From Erythrocercus mccallii (lineage: Eukaryota; Chordata; Aves; Passeriformes; Dicruridae), in contig VZRG01002389.1 of NCBI GenBank assembly GCA_013397435.1, forward strand, positions 41,158 to 105,157: a stretch of DNA of 64,000 nucleotides, given 5' to 3'. The number at the start of each line of letters is the position of its first letter. The first letter of the stretch is position 1. The notes under the pieces are model-generated. The model ran no database searches. It was given only the letters and a program-made list of their open reading frames with translations, and was not told where the DNA came from. The translations under genes were made by a program, and so were the position numbers. Below, piece by piece: positions 27,001 through 40,640 of this stretch.

Positions 27001-28725
27001 TCCTTCACTGTATCCTGGCTTATCTCTTTTGTCTTTCAGATTAAAAACTCCATATTTTTATAACATGTACTAATCAGTTTTACAGAAAAATTCAGCTCCC
27101 TTACAATCAAGCATTTAGAAAATATGTTAGCTATTCATAAGACTAATATTTAAATTTTGTTCCTGTCATTATTCATGCAGGAGGCTAAACAGTATTTAAA
27201 AATGGGTTAATTAATACAGTTTTTGCTAATAAATCTAAAAACATAATCTGTTTTCCCAGACTAGGTAGATGCTTATTGCAACACTGCTTTTTAAGCTGCA
27301 AGAGATGTACTTAGTCCTTTGGAAAAGATCTCTTAAGAAGTGAGAAATTAAAAAATGCTGGCCTCATCAATGTTTACAGGCAGAACACTTCCCTTTACTT
27401 AATGGTTGCCAAGAGCTTTTATCCACTAAGAATATAGACACTTACATAGGTTCAGTTTGCTTACACAGATCTGTAATTTCAAGATTCCCTACAGTTTCCT
27501 GACTACAGAATTACTCTCCTACCAGACTATCCATGTAAATAGAAGCTATCGTATTGTCAGGCAAACTTTATTAGATTCAGTGGCTACTGAAAAAATTAAA
27601 ACATTTCTAAAATCATAAAAAAATTTCTTTAGGCTACTGGATGTAAACTTGACAGCACTTACTCCCTTGCTTCTCTTTATGGCGTGAGCCTTGCTTAGAT
27701 GTCAACCTGAGATGAGTCTGGAGATAAAATGCAGTGATAACATAGTACCTTCCTTTCTAGTAACTGGTAACTCATTGTATTCTCTGTGTTCACACTCAGG
27801 TATATTTTCCTTAAGTGTTTGTTTTTCCTTTCATATCCCTCAGGCTTCCTTTATGCTCTTCTGTAGTACTCTGCTGTGTCAGCTGCACAAAGATTTCTGA
27901 TCATAAGCATTATCAAACAAACTGCTTTCTCTTCTCCTCTGGTTGTCCCCTCCCACCTTGCTATGACAAATCTTTTATAGTTATTTCTATTGCCATTTCT
28001 AAAACAACCAAAGTATATGTCTGTGGAAATGGTCTACTTTTTTCTAGCACTGTTGTTGTTTATTTTACTATCCTAAAGGATATTTGTTCCTTATTTTACT
28101 AACCACACAAGGATATTTGCCAGCAACACATTTTATATTATCCAGTTTTCTTCCTTTCAACAGCATTAGCTTCTTGTAGTTCACGTTCATCAGGCTCTGT
28201 AGAAAAAGCAAGCCTTTTGTCAGGGATTTTGAGATGTCATGTTTTTATTTTAATTCTAATTTTTGTAAGGGGAGCTAGCTGAACACATTGTTTTTCCCCG
28301 GTTTCTTTGGAACATCATCCTTGGCTGGCCACATGTGATTCCAAGCCAGCTGAATTTGTTATTGATAGTGACTCTTTGCTTGCCGTCTACTTTTATTTAG
28401 AATAACTCATCTGAATTTTGGTTTTACTGGATTCAGAGATGGCTCCTCGCTATCTGGTTTTATCGACTCGAGTATTTGTTGTGTTGTGCCAGTGACTGAC
28501 ATAAAGAAGAGCATGACATTTTAATGTCTTGTCCCCTTGTCAGCTGCTGATAGTGGGGAAGGGATGAGCTCAGGGAGACTCCTGGAGATTGTGTGTTCTG
28601 AGGACAGTGCTGAACACCTCTTGCTTCAGACCCCTCCGTACTGCTCCCTGCCCTTTTTGGTGATACATTTGTTGTTCTTTTGCAGTCATTTGCTCATGCT
28701 CAGGGATGGTAGTTTGGGTGCTGTT
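24076..28725. other. Intergenic DNA, nothing recognised
   Basis: No gene, RNA or repeat family recognised. Several patches (25.55-25.95 kb, 26.60-26.97 kb) are less AT-rich and might be old repeats or regulatory DNA. Nothing decisive can be seen. Confidence 0.5.
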
Positions 28726-28800
28726 CTTCACTTCACTTCACTTCACTTCACTTCACTTCACTTCACTTCACTTCACTTCACTTCACTTCACTTCACTTCA
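28726..28800. repeat. (CTTCA)15 microsatellite
   Basis: Fifteen perfect pentamers followed by an imperfect CCTCA. Frames through it read repeated H-F-T-S-L and are not genes. Confidence 0.97.
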
Positions 28801-28805
28801 CCTCA

Positions 28806-29389
28806 CCCTGGGTACAGGTCAATCTGCTGAACAGAAATTTGCACACAGTGTCAAAGAATTCATGTGGTTGTTACAACTCCTCTGCTCCTGTCTCCTCAGG
28901 GAGAGCATCTCCTCTCATCCAGTGGGTTCCTCAGTCCCCAGACACCTGTGCAGCTGCACAGGACCAGGAGAGATCAATTTTTTGTTTACAGTTCACAGCA
29001 AACTTTCTGCTATGTTCTCTCTGCCTGGTGCTTTTCCAGGCTCCCTTCTCAGAAGAGAAGATCCTGTTTTGGAGGCTTTTGAGGCTGGGTCCAGAGGTGC
29101 TCCTGCTGGGGACTGAGCAGCCACAAGCTGTCCCTGGGATCCAGTGTGCAGTTTCCATCAGGAAAGGGCAGCTTCAAAGCCCTCACAACTCCCTTCCTCC
29201 TTCAAGGAACAGGTGTCTGCCCTCCAGATCCAGACTTTTTCTTCTGACCTCCTATACCATGAATGTTTCTGCTGAGGCCATCAAAGTGGCATCTCTGCAG
29301 CATCTCCAACTCTCCAATAGGATTTTAACACTAACTGGGCTCTTAGCAGAAATACTCTGTGTTATCCACTTGAGTGTGACAAAAACAAG
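28806..29389. other. Spacer between two pentanucleotide repeats
   Basis: An open frame of about 180 codons before the repeat begins at 28839 on the + strand and runs into the next microsatellite. It shows no domain, and its length owes much to the stop-free pentamer array. I do not regard it as a gene. Confidence 0.5.
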
Positions 29390-29585
29390 CTCTTCTCTCT
29401 TCTCTTCTCTTCTCTTCTCTTCTCTTCTCTTCTCTTCTCTTCTCTTCTCTTCTCTTCTCTTCTCTTCTCTTCTCTTCTCTTCTCTTCTCTNCTTCTCTTC
29501 TCTTCTCTTCTCTTCTCTTCTCTTCTCTTCTCTTCTCTTCTCTTCTCTTCTCTTCTCTTCTCTTCTCTTCTCTTCTCTTCTCCTC
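29390..29585. repeat. (TTCTC)n microsatellite, about 39 units, with an N
   Basis: A polypyrimidine pentamer array with a single undetermined base at 29491. The repeat register changes across the N. Frames through it read F-S-S-L-L (or R-R-E-E-K on the other strand) and are not genes. Confidence 0.97.
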
Positions 29586-32455
29586 TGTTGTTCTTTTGTT
29601 GGTCCTCTGCATATCAATTGATTGAGAAAATTCCCACTATTCCATACAACTCTTCTGTTCTACATCTGTACATCTATACATAGAACATCTATAAATATAA
29701 GCTTCCCTCACACAGGAATTCATATTGAATACTATGGCATTAATTATTCGCTTGCAGAAGTTCAGCAGAGTCCATATTTCGGTGCAGATGTCCCCAGATT
29801 TCCTTCCCCACGTGTTTGCTTCAGCACTGTCACAGCACATGCCACTGCAGCCTGGCTGTGTGCCTTCCGCAGTACAATTTGTCATGCATTTGTCTTGCAG
29901 GGGGAAAATCTCATCACGCAGTGACACACATACATTATTTTGTTCTTAGGAGTCTGCTTTGGTTTGTTTTGTCCCGGGGGGGGAAAAAAGGACTTTGTAA
30001 GACCCCTTTGCTTCAGCAGTGCATACTCCCACAGTGGAGAGCGGGGACAATTCCTTTAGGTACTCTTCTGCTGGATGCTACTTGAGGAAGTGTCACTCCC
30101 CTCAGCATGACAGCCAGCTGATTTGACCACTTGGGAAACTTTACCAGTACAAACCCACATTTCCCTGTTCATTTTTTCTCTGGAAGACTGACTTTAAAAT
30201 AGCGTGTAGCCACATACCCGTGCAAAACACAGATGTCAGTTTTTAACAGCTTTTTTTGCATGTGCATTATGCTGTGGTTTGCTATTTAAACACAGACCTT
30301 ATCTGGAATATTCTATCCTTGGAATCATATATGTTTGAAATGCTGACTATTACTCAGAATCATCAAAATTCTTCCTATTTTCATGGGTTTTAACCCAAGG
30401 GGTTTTTCCATGGGTTTCCAGTAGAAGGTGCTGAGTGACCCCAGTTTAAGGCATGCCAAGGAACATTGCTGTTTCTCTGTGGGCACTGTGTGTGTCTGCT
30501 CTCTCCAGCGCAGAAGCAGAGGTGTGATCCTCCCTTGCCATTCCCTGGGCGTGTTTGCTCTGATGCAAGGGCAGAGGTGCTGCACTGCCTTCAGATGGCA
30601 AACCCTTTTAAAATAGGGTTATCTTTTTCATATATATCTTTTTCAATATATTTTTTAATATCTTTTTCAAATCCCAGATGAAAAAAAACCAAATATTTTT
30701 TCCACCTCCTTGAGTGAGCCTGAAAGGAAAGATTTAACTGTCAGTCAACAAAAGGAAGGAATCACATCTAAATCTGATTAGACCATTCATTAACACTGTC
30801 CTTCTGGGCAGAGCTACTAAGTGAGGGGTTAATATGCAGTTCGGAAAACAAAACTGGTGACAGAAAAGAGGAAGTCAAAGGGAAGGGTAAAAAGAAAAAC
30901 AAACTGCACCAGAAGAAAATTTACTGTACAGAGAATAAAAAGTGAAAGTTGGACTCCAGGACTTCTCCTCACAGTCCTAGGTAAATGAGGAGAAGCAATA
31001 CGAACATAGGAGCAGTGAACTGAAAACTGATCAAGGGAAGATAATGACAGTCCTGTAGATATTTTAGGGAAACTTCTGAAGTCTTTGAAATGCTGACCAA
31101 AGATACATTAAGTGACATGTACTCTGCACACAGTCAGAAGCCTTTCTTTTAGATAACCCTCCTGCTCATACCTTGAAAAATTCCAGAAAGCAGAAAGGCT
31201 TTCTAGACAGTTCTTATATCTCATAGATAGGTATTAATCTAAGAGAAAATTTAATATTTTGCAAAAAAAAGTCAGGCTTTACTTTCTGAAGGGTCAGTTA
31301 AAGAGGTTGGAGGAACCAGGGTACAACCTGAGTACCATACATTGAGTCTCCAGCCCCAAAAAAGGAAAAATATGGGGGGTTTGCTTTTTTGTTGTTGTTT
31401 GCCTTTTCTGTAAGAGGTTCAGGGAACATTCTATAACATCCCTTGGTGAAATGTTGTCTCTGCCATTTTTAAGGGACAAGAGTACACAGCTGATCTTTCT
31501 TCACTAGGGAAGGAGACAATTTTGAATTTAAGGGAGACAGCTACTGGAAAAGAATCCTATTTAATAAAGGAACAAGCAATTCATTTGGCAGAGCAGACAA
31601 GAAGGGCCTGACAAAGCAACAATAATAGCGTTAACCTCAGGCTGTGTGTGGTCCACAGTCGTGTTTTGAAAGCCACGGTTTGTCTGTCCTCGCTGAGCAG
31701 GGAGAGAGAGAAAAACAACAAACTTTGTGCCATTGCTGCCTGTGAATTTTGTGCCTTGTTACAGGAAAGGCAAAGGAAACTGCGAGGCCAACTTATTCTC
31801 TGCTTGAGATTGAACATCCTATTGTTGTGGTCCTGGCAAAAACTAAGCTGTGGTTTGGGCTCAATGGACCCCCACCCTAAGTTCTAGATTTCACCAAGAA
31901 TATCTTGAGTTTAACGAATAATTCGTTCCTTTAATCATTGTTTTCCAAGGGAAATTTAATTTAAAAGATGTATTTATAACCGAGTGAAATCCTAAGCTAT
32001 GCAAACAAAACGATTATTGTTTGGAATAATTCCTGTCTTGTTGGAACAAGGTCCAGAAGTCATATTTTGTCAGAGCCAAGCTGAAACGGAGCGACCGGAA
32101 TTCTCTTCCAAGCCTAGTAATCCACAGCTTCAAGGGCCAAATCCTGCCTTCAGCTCCACCACTGTGTGTTCAAAGCTACTCCACTGACTTCACATTTGGC
32201 CCTATATGTGGAAAACAAGATTTCACCTCCGTGTCATGTTTTGCTCAATTTCTTCTTGGATTTCTCTTTGTCCCTTTTGCTCCCAGATTTAAAAACAAGG
32301 CTTTAATCCGGCCAGTAGATTAACTCAAGCAATAAAGAGTCCATATGCCATGGGCCAAAAAGCCAGTAGAATTTGGAATATGCTGGTGCCTGGAACTGAG
32401 ATCCAAAGATATAAAGCATCTTTTGCTCTGGCTGATGGGGAGCTGCCTCCTATAC

Positions 32456-32486
<31 letters not shown>

Positions 32487-35464
32487 GAGGGAGGCAGAGA
32501 AACCTAGTGCGTGCTATTGCACAAACTGAAATATATTTGAATTCATTGTAGACATCAGGGCCTGTCAGATTTAAGGATCTCATTCCATCACGTTTTTCAG
32601 TAAATTGTTACCATGATTGATTCTGCTTTAGGTGCCAAACCTGGCCCTTATGTGTGTGAAGACAATGAGGAGGAAGGAGTCTCCATTACCAGCCTTTCCA
32701 CTTGCGTGGCTCACACAGAAGTGAAATGAAATTTCACTCTGTGCCTTCCTCCCTTTCCTCCTTCCCACCCTAATTATGAAAGAGGAGGCAAAGAAATGTG
32801 TGGGAAAATCACTTTGCTAACTTGAAGTATTTCAAAAGGCTGATTGAATGATAAATTATAGATCCATATGGGGCTTAGGAACCATCTTTTTAAACTTTTT
32901 GCCACGACCAAGGAATCTCAGACCTTTCTTGGAGAAGAGTGGAAGCTGGGGCAATCAAATGTCCACATGATGACATGCCTCTGGAAGAGCACAAAAGTAT
33001 AAGATTAGGCAACAAATATTGTTTTTCAGCTCCACAGTCATTACTGGAACTGGACAGACTTGCATGTGCAGGGAAAGGGGTAGAAAATAATCCTGTCCCA
33101 GAAAAGTCATTCCTTTCCTATGCATATGAATTCAGAAACCTATGACATGATTTATTGTTTCCTTAACTGAAATTAAAACTCGGATTTGTTATCACAAATA
33201 TTCCTTTCAGGCACTAATGTTAGAGGTACAGAAGCATCCGCAGAGAATAATCAGTGATCAGTGATCATTCAAGGTAAATAACCTTTGGGAACTACCTAAG
33301 CAAAATGTTTTCTGGTGACACATTGCCTCAGGGTTCATACCCTATCTCTGGTTTCTATTGAAAGTGCAGATATGTTTGATCAAAAATTTAGCAAGGCTGC
33401 CTTTCCATATCAGAAACATATTCCTCTCCATTAACTGCATTCCCATCTGCTTTTTATTCTGGCCTTGTTCTTTTGTGTCCTCTAAAGCTCTGGCTTGCTT
33501 TATATAATTTCACAGGGTTGTGTGTGAAGGAGTTTCTGTTTATTGTTGGTTTTGTCATTACTACTGTGGTTAGGTACACTTTCACAGGGACTGGGGATGC
33601 TGAGCAGAAGGAAGAGGGTGGGATGCAAATGACAAAGTAGTTGGTTGCTTTGCAACTCTTCCTACAGCAGAATCTGCCCTGCCTCTTCCCACTTCTAGTC
33701 AAGAAGTAGGAGTCAAAAAGTTTATCATGCCCCAAAGAAGATGCCTGCTGAGATGCACTGCTGCACATGACTGCTCTGCGTTTCATCTAATGTATAAGTC
33801 ACGGAAGGTTACCTTCCTCCTTTGCTTCTTGTAGCAAAGCATTCATCTATAAACAGCTGATGGGAGAAACAAAAAAAAAAAGCTTTGGGAGAAGAAAACT
33901 GCAGTGGACACAGTTTTGTGTTCACTCTGCAGAATCTCAGGTTGTTTGACTGTAGAAACCTATTATTATTTTTATTATTGCAGTATTTTCTACTGAGATT
34001 TTCTTTGCAACAGCATTGCTTCATTGCTTGTCACTGTCATCACTTGCTCTCGTGCACGGAAGACTCAAAAGCCCATTTCTGTGTGCTCTCCTACACCCTT
34101 TTTTCTTCCTGGGGACATTCAGGAGTGCAGGGATGCCCAGGCAGGCCCAAGGCTGCTTGACATAAATGCAGCCAGATTTCCAGTTCACTGGGATATGGGT
34201 GATAGATTGATCTGCTCCTGTTCCCCAGGTTAAAAGGAAACGTGATTTATTGTGTTTCAGGGAGGAAATATACCTAAAAACTTATACAAATCTTGGGCAA
34301 TTTATGAATTTATAAAGTGAGAAGAGGGTGTTACTAGCAGAGAAATGTCAGCGAGGGCTTTAAAAGGTATCACTGCTTCTTCAGCTGTATGTTTTAAATA
34401 CACGTAATTAATGATGTATTGCTGCTAATGAGGTCTCTGGTACAGGTGCTGTGAGATAGTCTCAAATGGTCTCCCATCAGGAATACTTGCTAATTACTTT
34501 GCATGGTTGTATGAAGCAGAAAATTCTGTGTTAAAGGAGCCTGAAAATTACTCTCCCCCTCACAGTAAATAAAGTCTTCCAAAGTTTTCTCCAGCTAATA
34601 ATAGGAGAAGAAAGGCACTGGGAAGCCCTGAGATCCTGGGTAGTGCATTTCAGGAAGAAACAAGACAGCATTATATTGTCCAATTCCAATAGTGGTCTAA
34701 AATAAAAATTCAGGATAGAAAATTATACTCCAAACATTCAGTGATATTGCAGCTAGGTTTTCACTCTGTTCAAGGATCATGCCAGAAATTGCTATAGTGC
34801 TTTTCAAAAGAAACAGTCATGATCATTTCAGCAAAATAATCACCTTTGACATTTCCTTTCCCAGTGAATAGTCTTCCTTTTGAAGAAAACAGACTTCCTC
34901 ATGGTGGCAGTTCTCCAAAATGGTATAGAAGTGCTTATTCATTAATGATGTGATAATCATTGGAAAATCCATATTATGTCAGTTTTTTGCTCTTATGCGT
35001 CAATTCCAAAAAGCCCAGTGCTGATTTCTTTCACCTAAAAGAACAGATGACCTGAATGAGAAAAAAAAAAAGAGCAAATTCCTCTTAGCAGGGAGCAATG
35101 CATCCATTTTGTGGATACAGCCCTTTGTGCTTTATCCCTGTTCAAGTCAGGTTCAATCTTGGCCCGTGGATAGTCACATGTTCCTGGCATGTTTTACCCA
35201 CTTCAAAGCTCAGAGCAGAGATTTGCTGCTTCCTGGAGCTGTCTGCTTCTTCAAAAAAATGTTTCTCTTCTGGCATTTTCCCCAGATTGGAGGCTTCACT
35301 TGTGAAACCCTCCACCACCAGGTGTTTGCAGTGCGTGTGAATGCACTGCCAGTGTGTGTGTACTCCAAAGCCCGTACAACTGGTGGTAATAAGGGTGCTA
35401 ATTTCTAAGCCTTCTGTGGGTGAAACTGTGTCTGATACAGTGGTAATTTTTGTATGGAGAGAAC
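29586..35464. other. Intergenic DNA with an AT/T tract
   Basis: No gene or repeat family recognised. At 32452-32486 a short TA repeat runs into T18. The remainder is ordinary AT-rich sequence with chance frames below about 110 codons. Confidence 0.5.
32452..32486. repeat. (TA)n-T18 simple repeat
   Basis: Alternating TA (32452-32468, with one C) followed by 18 T. Confidence 0.9.
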
Positions 35465-35645
35465 TGTAGAATCACAGAATGGTTTGAATGGGAAGGCTCA
35501 TCTGGTTCTAATACCCCCAGCACACCTTCCACTTGACCAGGCTGCTCAGAACTGCTTCCATTCAACCTGGCCTTGAATACTCCCAGAGATGGGGCACCCA
35601 CGACTGCCCTGGGCAACCTGTGCCAGTGTCTGAGCTGATACCACA
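35465..35645 (-). mobile_element. CR1 LINE 3' end, minus strand
   Basis: Read on the + strand it begins TAGAATCACAGAATGGTTTG, the inverse of the CR1 tail. It continues with CACACCTTCCACTTGACCAG, CAACCTGGCCTTGAATACTC and TGGGCAACCTGTGCCAGTGT, all hallmark CR1 3'-UTR and ORF2-end sequences in the inverse order. The copy is 5'-truncated, as most CR1 copies are. Confidence 0.92.
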
Positions 35646-38600
35646 TCAGAAGTTATTATGGCATTGTTAAGGTCCCTGGTACCACTGTGACACGGCCTAT
35701 GAGGGATTGGCTGCCTTTGCCTTCTGCTCACTTTGGGTTTGGTCAATCCCTCCTGAGACAGTCATTTCACCTTCTGGTGAAAGCTGTGGCACCAAGCTGC
35801 CCTGGAGCTCCTCCAGCTCTGCACAGCCTCTCCAGAAGTCACTTCTGTGTCTTCTGACATCAATTTGCCTCCTAGGCAAGACCTCAGGGTACAGGGAATT
35901 CAGTGGGACAGAAGGAGGAGTCCTGGATGCAAAGGCAGCATCACCTCTCTTCGCCCTGATGAGGAAAAAGGCCACGTGGTTACCACTGCCTTACTTCGTG
36001 TGGAAAGATCTAGAAATGATCAAAAGCAGTGCACAACATCACAAAAATCTACAACTCTTAGTACTGATGTGCTGCAATAGCACTCAATTGTTTGGGTATC
36101 ATTTGGCATCACGCACAGTCACAATTTTGATTAATCCCTGGGATATTCCCTACCACCAAGGAAATGTGGATTATGTATCATGGATACCTACCTGCCCTCC
36201 CACTGCTGCACTGCTGCATCAGCACTAGCAGGTCTCCATGCCCATAACAATAACACCACAAAGGTTTTGTAAACCTTCATTAATTGTTTCAGTGTAGGAA
36301 AAAGCCATAAATAAACAGTATTGACTATTTCACTCTTCTAAGATCGTTATACCTGTGGATACTGAAAAGGCTTTTAAGCCCAGGAGATTATACAGGGCAA
36401 AGTTCCTTCTGTAATGCTCCAGAAGATTACAGGAATATAGTTATATATATATAGTTATATATAGATACTCACACATGCACCTTAGTGGTGTTCCATCCAA
36501 TTGCAATGGTTTATAAATCAAAGTGATACTCTAGTGGATTTCTTAGAAAGCTGCTGCTGTTCTGCACCCTGTTTTTTTGCCAGAGTTGTGCTGCTGATTC
36601 CCATGACATATGGGCCTTCCTGATGTGGGAGGTCTGCCTTGGACAACGATGGTTTGTGAATGATGGTGTAAGGAGTTGCACTGTAATTATATCACACGTG
36701 TGCAGAGCCCTATCACATTATATCACATGTGTGCACTCTGCAGGAGGGCATCCCCAATACTTGGTGGTTATTGGTTCCCTCTCTACAGGCAAACTGGGGG
36801 AGCTGCTCTTCTTACCCTACCAAGGTTTCTGGAGCTGAAGGTCACAAATTCCAAAAAAATCTTGATTGCAACATGGTGCAAACCTGTGTTTGTGTCTGCA
36901 AATAGACTCAGGTACACCATACAGCAGCTGGGAGTCTAAATGGAAGACTGTGATCTGAGGCATTTCAACCACATTCTGAAATATTTTAATGTGTGATCCA
37001 TCTATCCCAAGCAATTTCACTTCCCCATCTCTGGTGCTGTCTAGGCACTTCCACCAGGAAAGAGCAAAGACAGCATCTTCCTTTCTCATTTTGTTGTTTT
37101 CCCTCAGAGAAGCTTAGGAAATTGCAGCTGTTAGAATCTGACTTAGAGCTTGTTTAGACCAAAAGACCAAACTTTGCACCATGGTACGGTCTCTTATTTA
37201 AATTTACACTTTCTCTTCATGCAGTTTTGAGAAACATGTCACGTGCTTTTCCCCCTTGGTTCAGTATAGTGTAAAATAACTTCAGTTCCCACTAGCTTCA
37301 ACCACTTGCAGGGCAATTCTTCTTATATGCTGAGATTCTGGCAGGGGGTGTTTTGAAACAGCAGTACAGATGTGTGGCCGTGTAAGAGCAGATTCATGGT
37401 TGTGCATGAACCTTTTAGAGGTTTAAGTTTACAGTCCCCTTGTATTTGGGCTTTTCACAATGTGTTAGGTAGAATAAATATGTATATTTGCAAATGTAGC
37501 TCTTCTGCTTGCTTATGCAAATGCAGGGCAGAAAGACATTCCCTACCTCCAAAAATTTATGAATTAAGACAAGATATCCCATGGGTAATACAAGTACTGC
37601 TCTCCCCTTCAGCTTTCAGCTCTATTTACTTTCTCCCACCCTTACTTTTGATTTTTGCCTTGTCTTTCTCTTTGCTTGACAGCATCCACTTCCCCTAAAA
37701 TAAAAAAAAAATACATGTTCCTTACTTTCATGCAGTCTGGCTTTGAGAATGCTGCATCTAGGTTGTCACAGAATAAAGTTAAAACAAAATCACTGCCAAC
37801 CATTAATATCAGTAGAACTCTTAAATCATTTTCTTTCATGGTTTCATGCTCTGTTTTTATTAGATATTTAAGGCACTGTGTTCATATTAAGATTCCAGGA
37901 TGTTGCAACTAATGAAAATAAGCCATTGGAACAACTTTGACATTACTAGTCAGGAACAGTTTACATTTCATAAACCTGTTTTATGGGAACCTCTAATTAT
38001 ACATTCATAACAAAATATGAGCTATATACAGTTTGTATGATCTTCAATTTTCAGCCAGAAAATTTTAGCTCAGAAGCTGGATCATTTTCCAAGGGAAGCA
38101 TGTGCTTTATTGCACCAGAGTATGGAAGAGTTTCATTGTTTACCCAGAACAGAACATCTCCTTACAACCCAAACCATTATTGAACAAAAATAACGGTGGT
38201 GGTGCAAATTTCAGTGTTTTTCAGTAAAGAGCCTGATTCCTCTGTGGAGATGGAGGTGCATAATCATGGGCAGACATAAAAGTAATCAAGGTCATAAGGT
38301 GCAGGTGAGGTTATAATAATTTTCACCATATCACGTGTAGTGATTTCATGGCACTTTTAACCTTTGCTTACATCGTAAATAGGTCTTTATCAAGGCTGCA
38401 CATGCGTGTAACAAATTAGACTTTAGCTTATTATCATCACTGCTCTGTCTGCCTTTGCTCAGTTAGGCCTGTTGGGCATTTCTCAAATGGGATCAAGCAC
38501 CTCCTTTTTTACTGCTGTACATGCACCAAGAGCTGGAGCACTGTGCTTCATTCTTGGATTAATCTCTTAGGAGAAGAGAGGGGCTCCAGCTAAACACCCT

Positions 38601-40439
38601 TAACCCTGCCTGGCATTCAGACAAATTTCCTTGTCCCTTCAGATATTTCTAGGTAATCTTTAGGTTTCCCTTTCAAAATGCCAGTTGTAATGAACTGTTT
38701 AAACATGCAGATTCAGACAAAGGAAGATAAGAAAAAGCATAAAAACTAGTTGACACAACTTACTATTACACTTGCTTTGTAAGCAGAATTATTGAAATTG
38801 TTGTATTGTATAAAAAGGCTCTCTGACCAAAATATTCTCTGATATGAGCTGACTTTTTAAAGCAGTAACAGAAACCACCAGCCTGCAGTGTTACCATATT
38901 TGCTGTCTCTTAGACTTTAACTTGTTCCCCAGGATTCTACATTGCAATAAATTTCTCTTTTGGGAGGTGTTCAGTACAAATTCCACCTTGAGGTTTTTGA
39001 GGACAAACCATGCTCATCCAAAGAGCCAGGCTGGTGCTTCCTTTGACTATGCACAGCTTTGGAGTATTGGTGTCTTATATGACCATGCATTACTGTTTTT
39101 CCTGGAAACATGATTATCTCTAGAATAATTTTTATTTCTCTTACAAGACCAAGCCTAAGGTGGCTGAATGAGTAAGATTCCAATGGTGCTGAACTTGTAA
39201 AATGCTTCCTATGATGGAAAAAGTCCACACATTTTCAGTACATAGGTGCAAAGGTGTTGTCCTGATGGAGGGAAAAGCTTCCAATTAATTTTTTAACAGC
39301 ACAGACTTGAGGAAGTTTCTGCATGGCTGGCCAGCCAGCCAGCCTGCTCCTTCTCCCTTGACTAGCCTAGGAAAAAAAGGGAAATTCCCTTGCATGAAGT
39401 GAGGTAGTCAACTGATCCCCTGGTGAAAAAACAGAGGACAAACATTTACCAGTGAATTTCCACTCCAGAATCGGGAATGAGAGTTTTCCACAGAATACAC
39501 AAACAAATCTCAATGTATTACACCTATGCAGAACTGAAAACTGCTCCTACTTTTTTGTATGAGTTCTGCAGTATATTCTTGTCTTTATTTGCCTACATCA
39601 ATATTAAAAATAATCACAGAAAAGAGATGAGGTAGCTTAACAACCAGTAAACAACTCTAAAGTGTGTGGACATACAGTCATCTCTTTTAATTATGTCTGT
39701 TTGGTATTACTTCCCTCAATCTGTTTGCCAAATAATCTAAATAACTACATTCTGAAAGAAACAGTAAATAATGTCATCCACAAAGTGACCAAAATAACTA
39801 CGTAGATTAAATTTACCTGGGGATAATTTTGAAATCAAAATGGAAGTATTTGAGATGAAAAGAAATATATAAATGCAGATTTTTGCAAACTTAAACTCTC
39901 TTTGTTTCAATGATTCATTGTTACATAAACACCTAAAGATGTTTTGGGATATAGAATGACATGCAAAATTTTTTTGTTAAATTCATTTATCTATTTTAAT
40001 TCGACTGTTTGGTTCTTTTTTTGTCAAAGTACAAATTTTGTGTTCAAATGTAAGCCGGGGGCATAGAGGAGTTTGTGGATCACTATCAGGAGCCACTGCT
40101 GTCTGTGGCTGCAAGGTGAAACCAGAGAGGAATGAATAGTTTTTCATACTAGAAGTATAACACAAAGCTGGGAGCTGTAGTGAGCACCATTATTATGCAA
40201 GTCCAGAATTCCTAAGCTATTTGCATGAGAAATTAGCATCATTTATATTTTTGAAAGCAAACCCATGTGTATTTAATCTCCTCTTCTATCAGCTCCTGTT
40301 TCCTTCGTCAAGGCGACTTGGCAAGCAAACCAGGGACAAATGGATTTCCACATGACCTACTTTATCTGGCAAGATGCATAAATAGTCTACTCCAAAATTT
40401 TGGACAACCCATTTAAACTCTTTGGAATGCACTTGTGGA
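35646..40439. other. Intergenic DNA; unassigned open frames next to the CR1
   Basis: Opposing frames at 35707-36228 (+, 173 codons) and 35697-35975 (-, 92 codons) adjoin the CR1 but match no protein I recognise. A partly duplicated ATTATATCACACGTGTGCA / ATTATATCACATGTGTGCA pair lies at 36687-36735. A TA-rich stretch is at 36438-36468. Nothing else is identifiable. Confidence 0.45.
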
Positions 40440-40640
40440 AGAACACAAGGTCAGTGGAGGAATCGAGGCATTTTGCACGTGCTTCCTTTGCTGGGAGGCA
40501 GCGCCAGCACCGTCACCATGTGCGTGCAGTCACCACATTCCACGTGACCGTGGCGTCACCTCACCGGTTGAAATGCACTTTATTGAGCATTGTGTGCTCT
40601 GCAGGTCGGTCACAATGCCCAGCCACAGCACAGGGAGCGT
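40440..40640. promoter_or_regulatory. CpG-enriched patch with two CACGTG boxes, possible upstream enhancer
   Basis: Eleven CpGs occur in about 200 bases, whereas neighbouring kilobases have very few. CACGTG is present at 40476-40481 and 40541-40546, followed by TGGCGTCACC (40551-40560), a CRE/ATF-like motif. CACGTG is the core for USF, MYC/MAX and TFEB-type factors. The patch lies roughly 3 kb upstream of the presumed GAB1 start. This is a sequence-composition call, not proof of activity. Confidence 0.35.

Noticed and set aside
28839..29621. 260-codon frame and its antisense counterparts
   Set aside because: Most of the length comes from the stop-free TTCTC array (F-S-S-L-L / R-R-E-E-K repeats) and an N. 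No conserved domain outside it.
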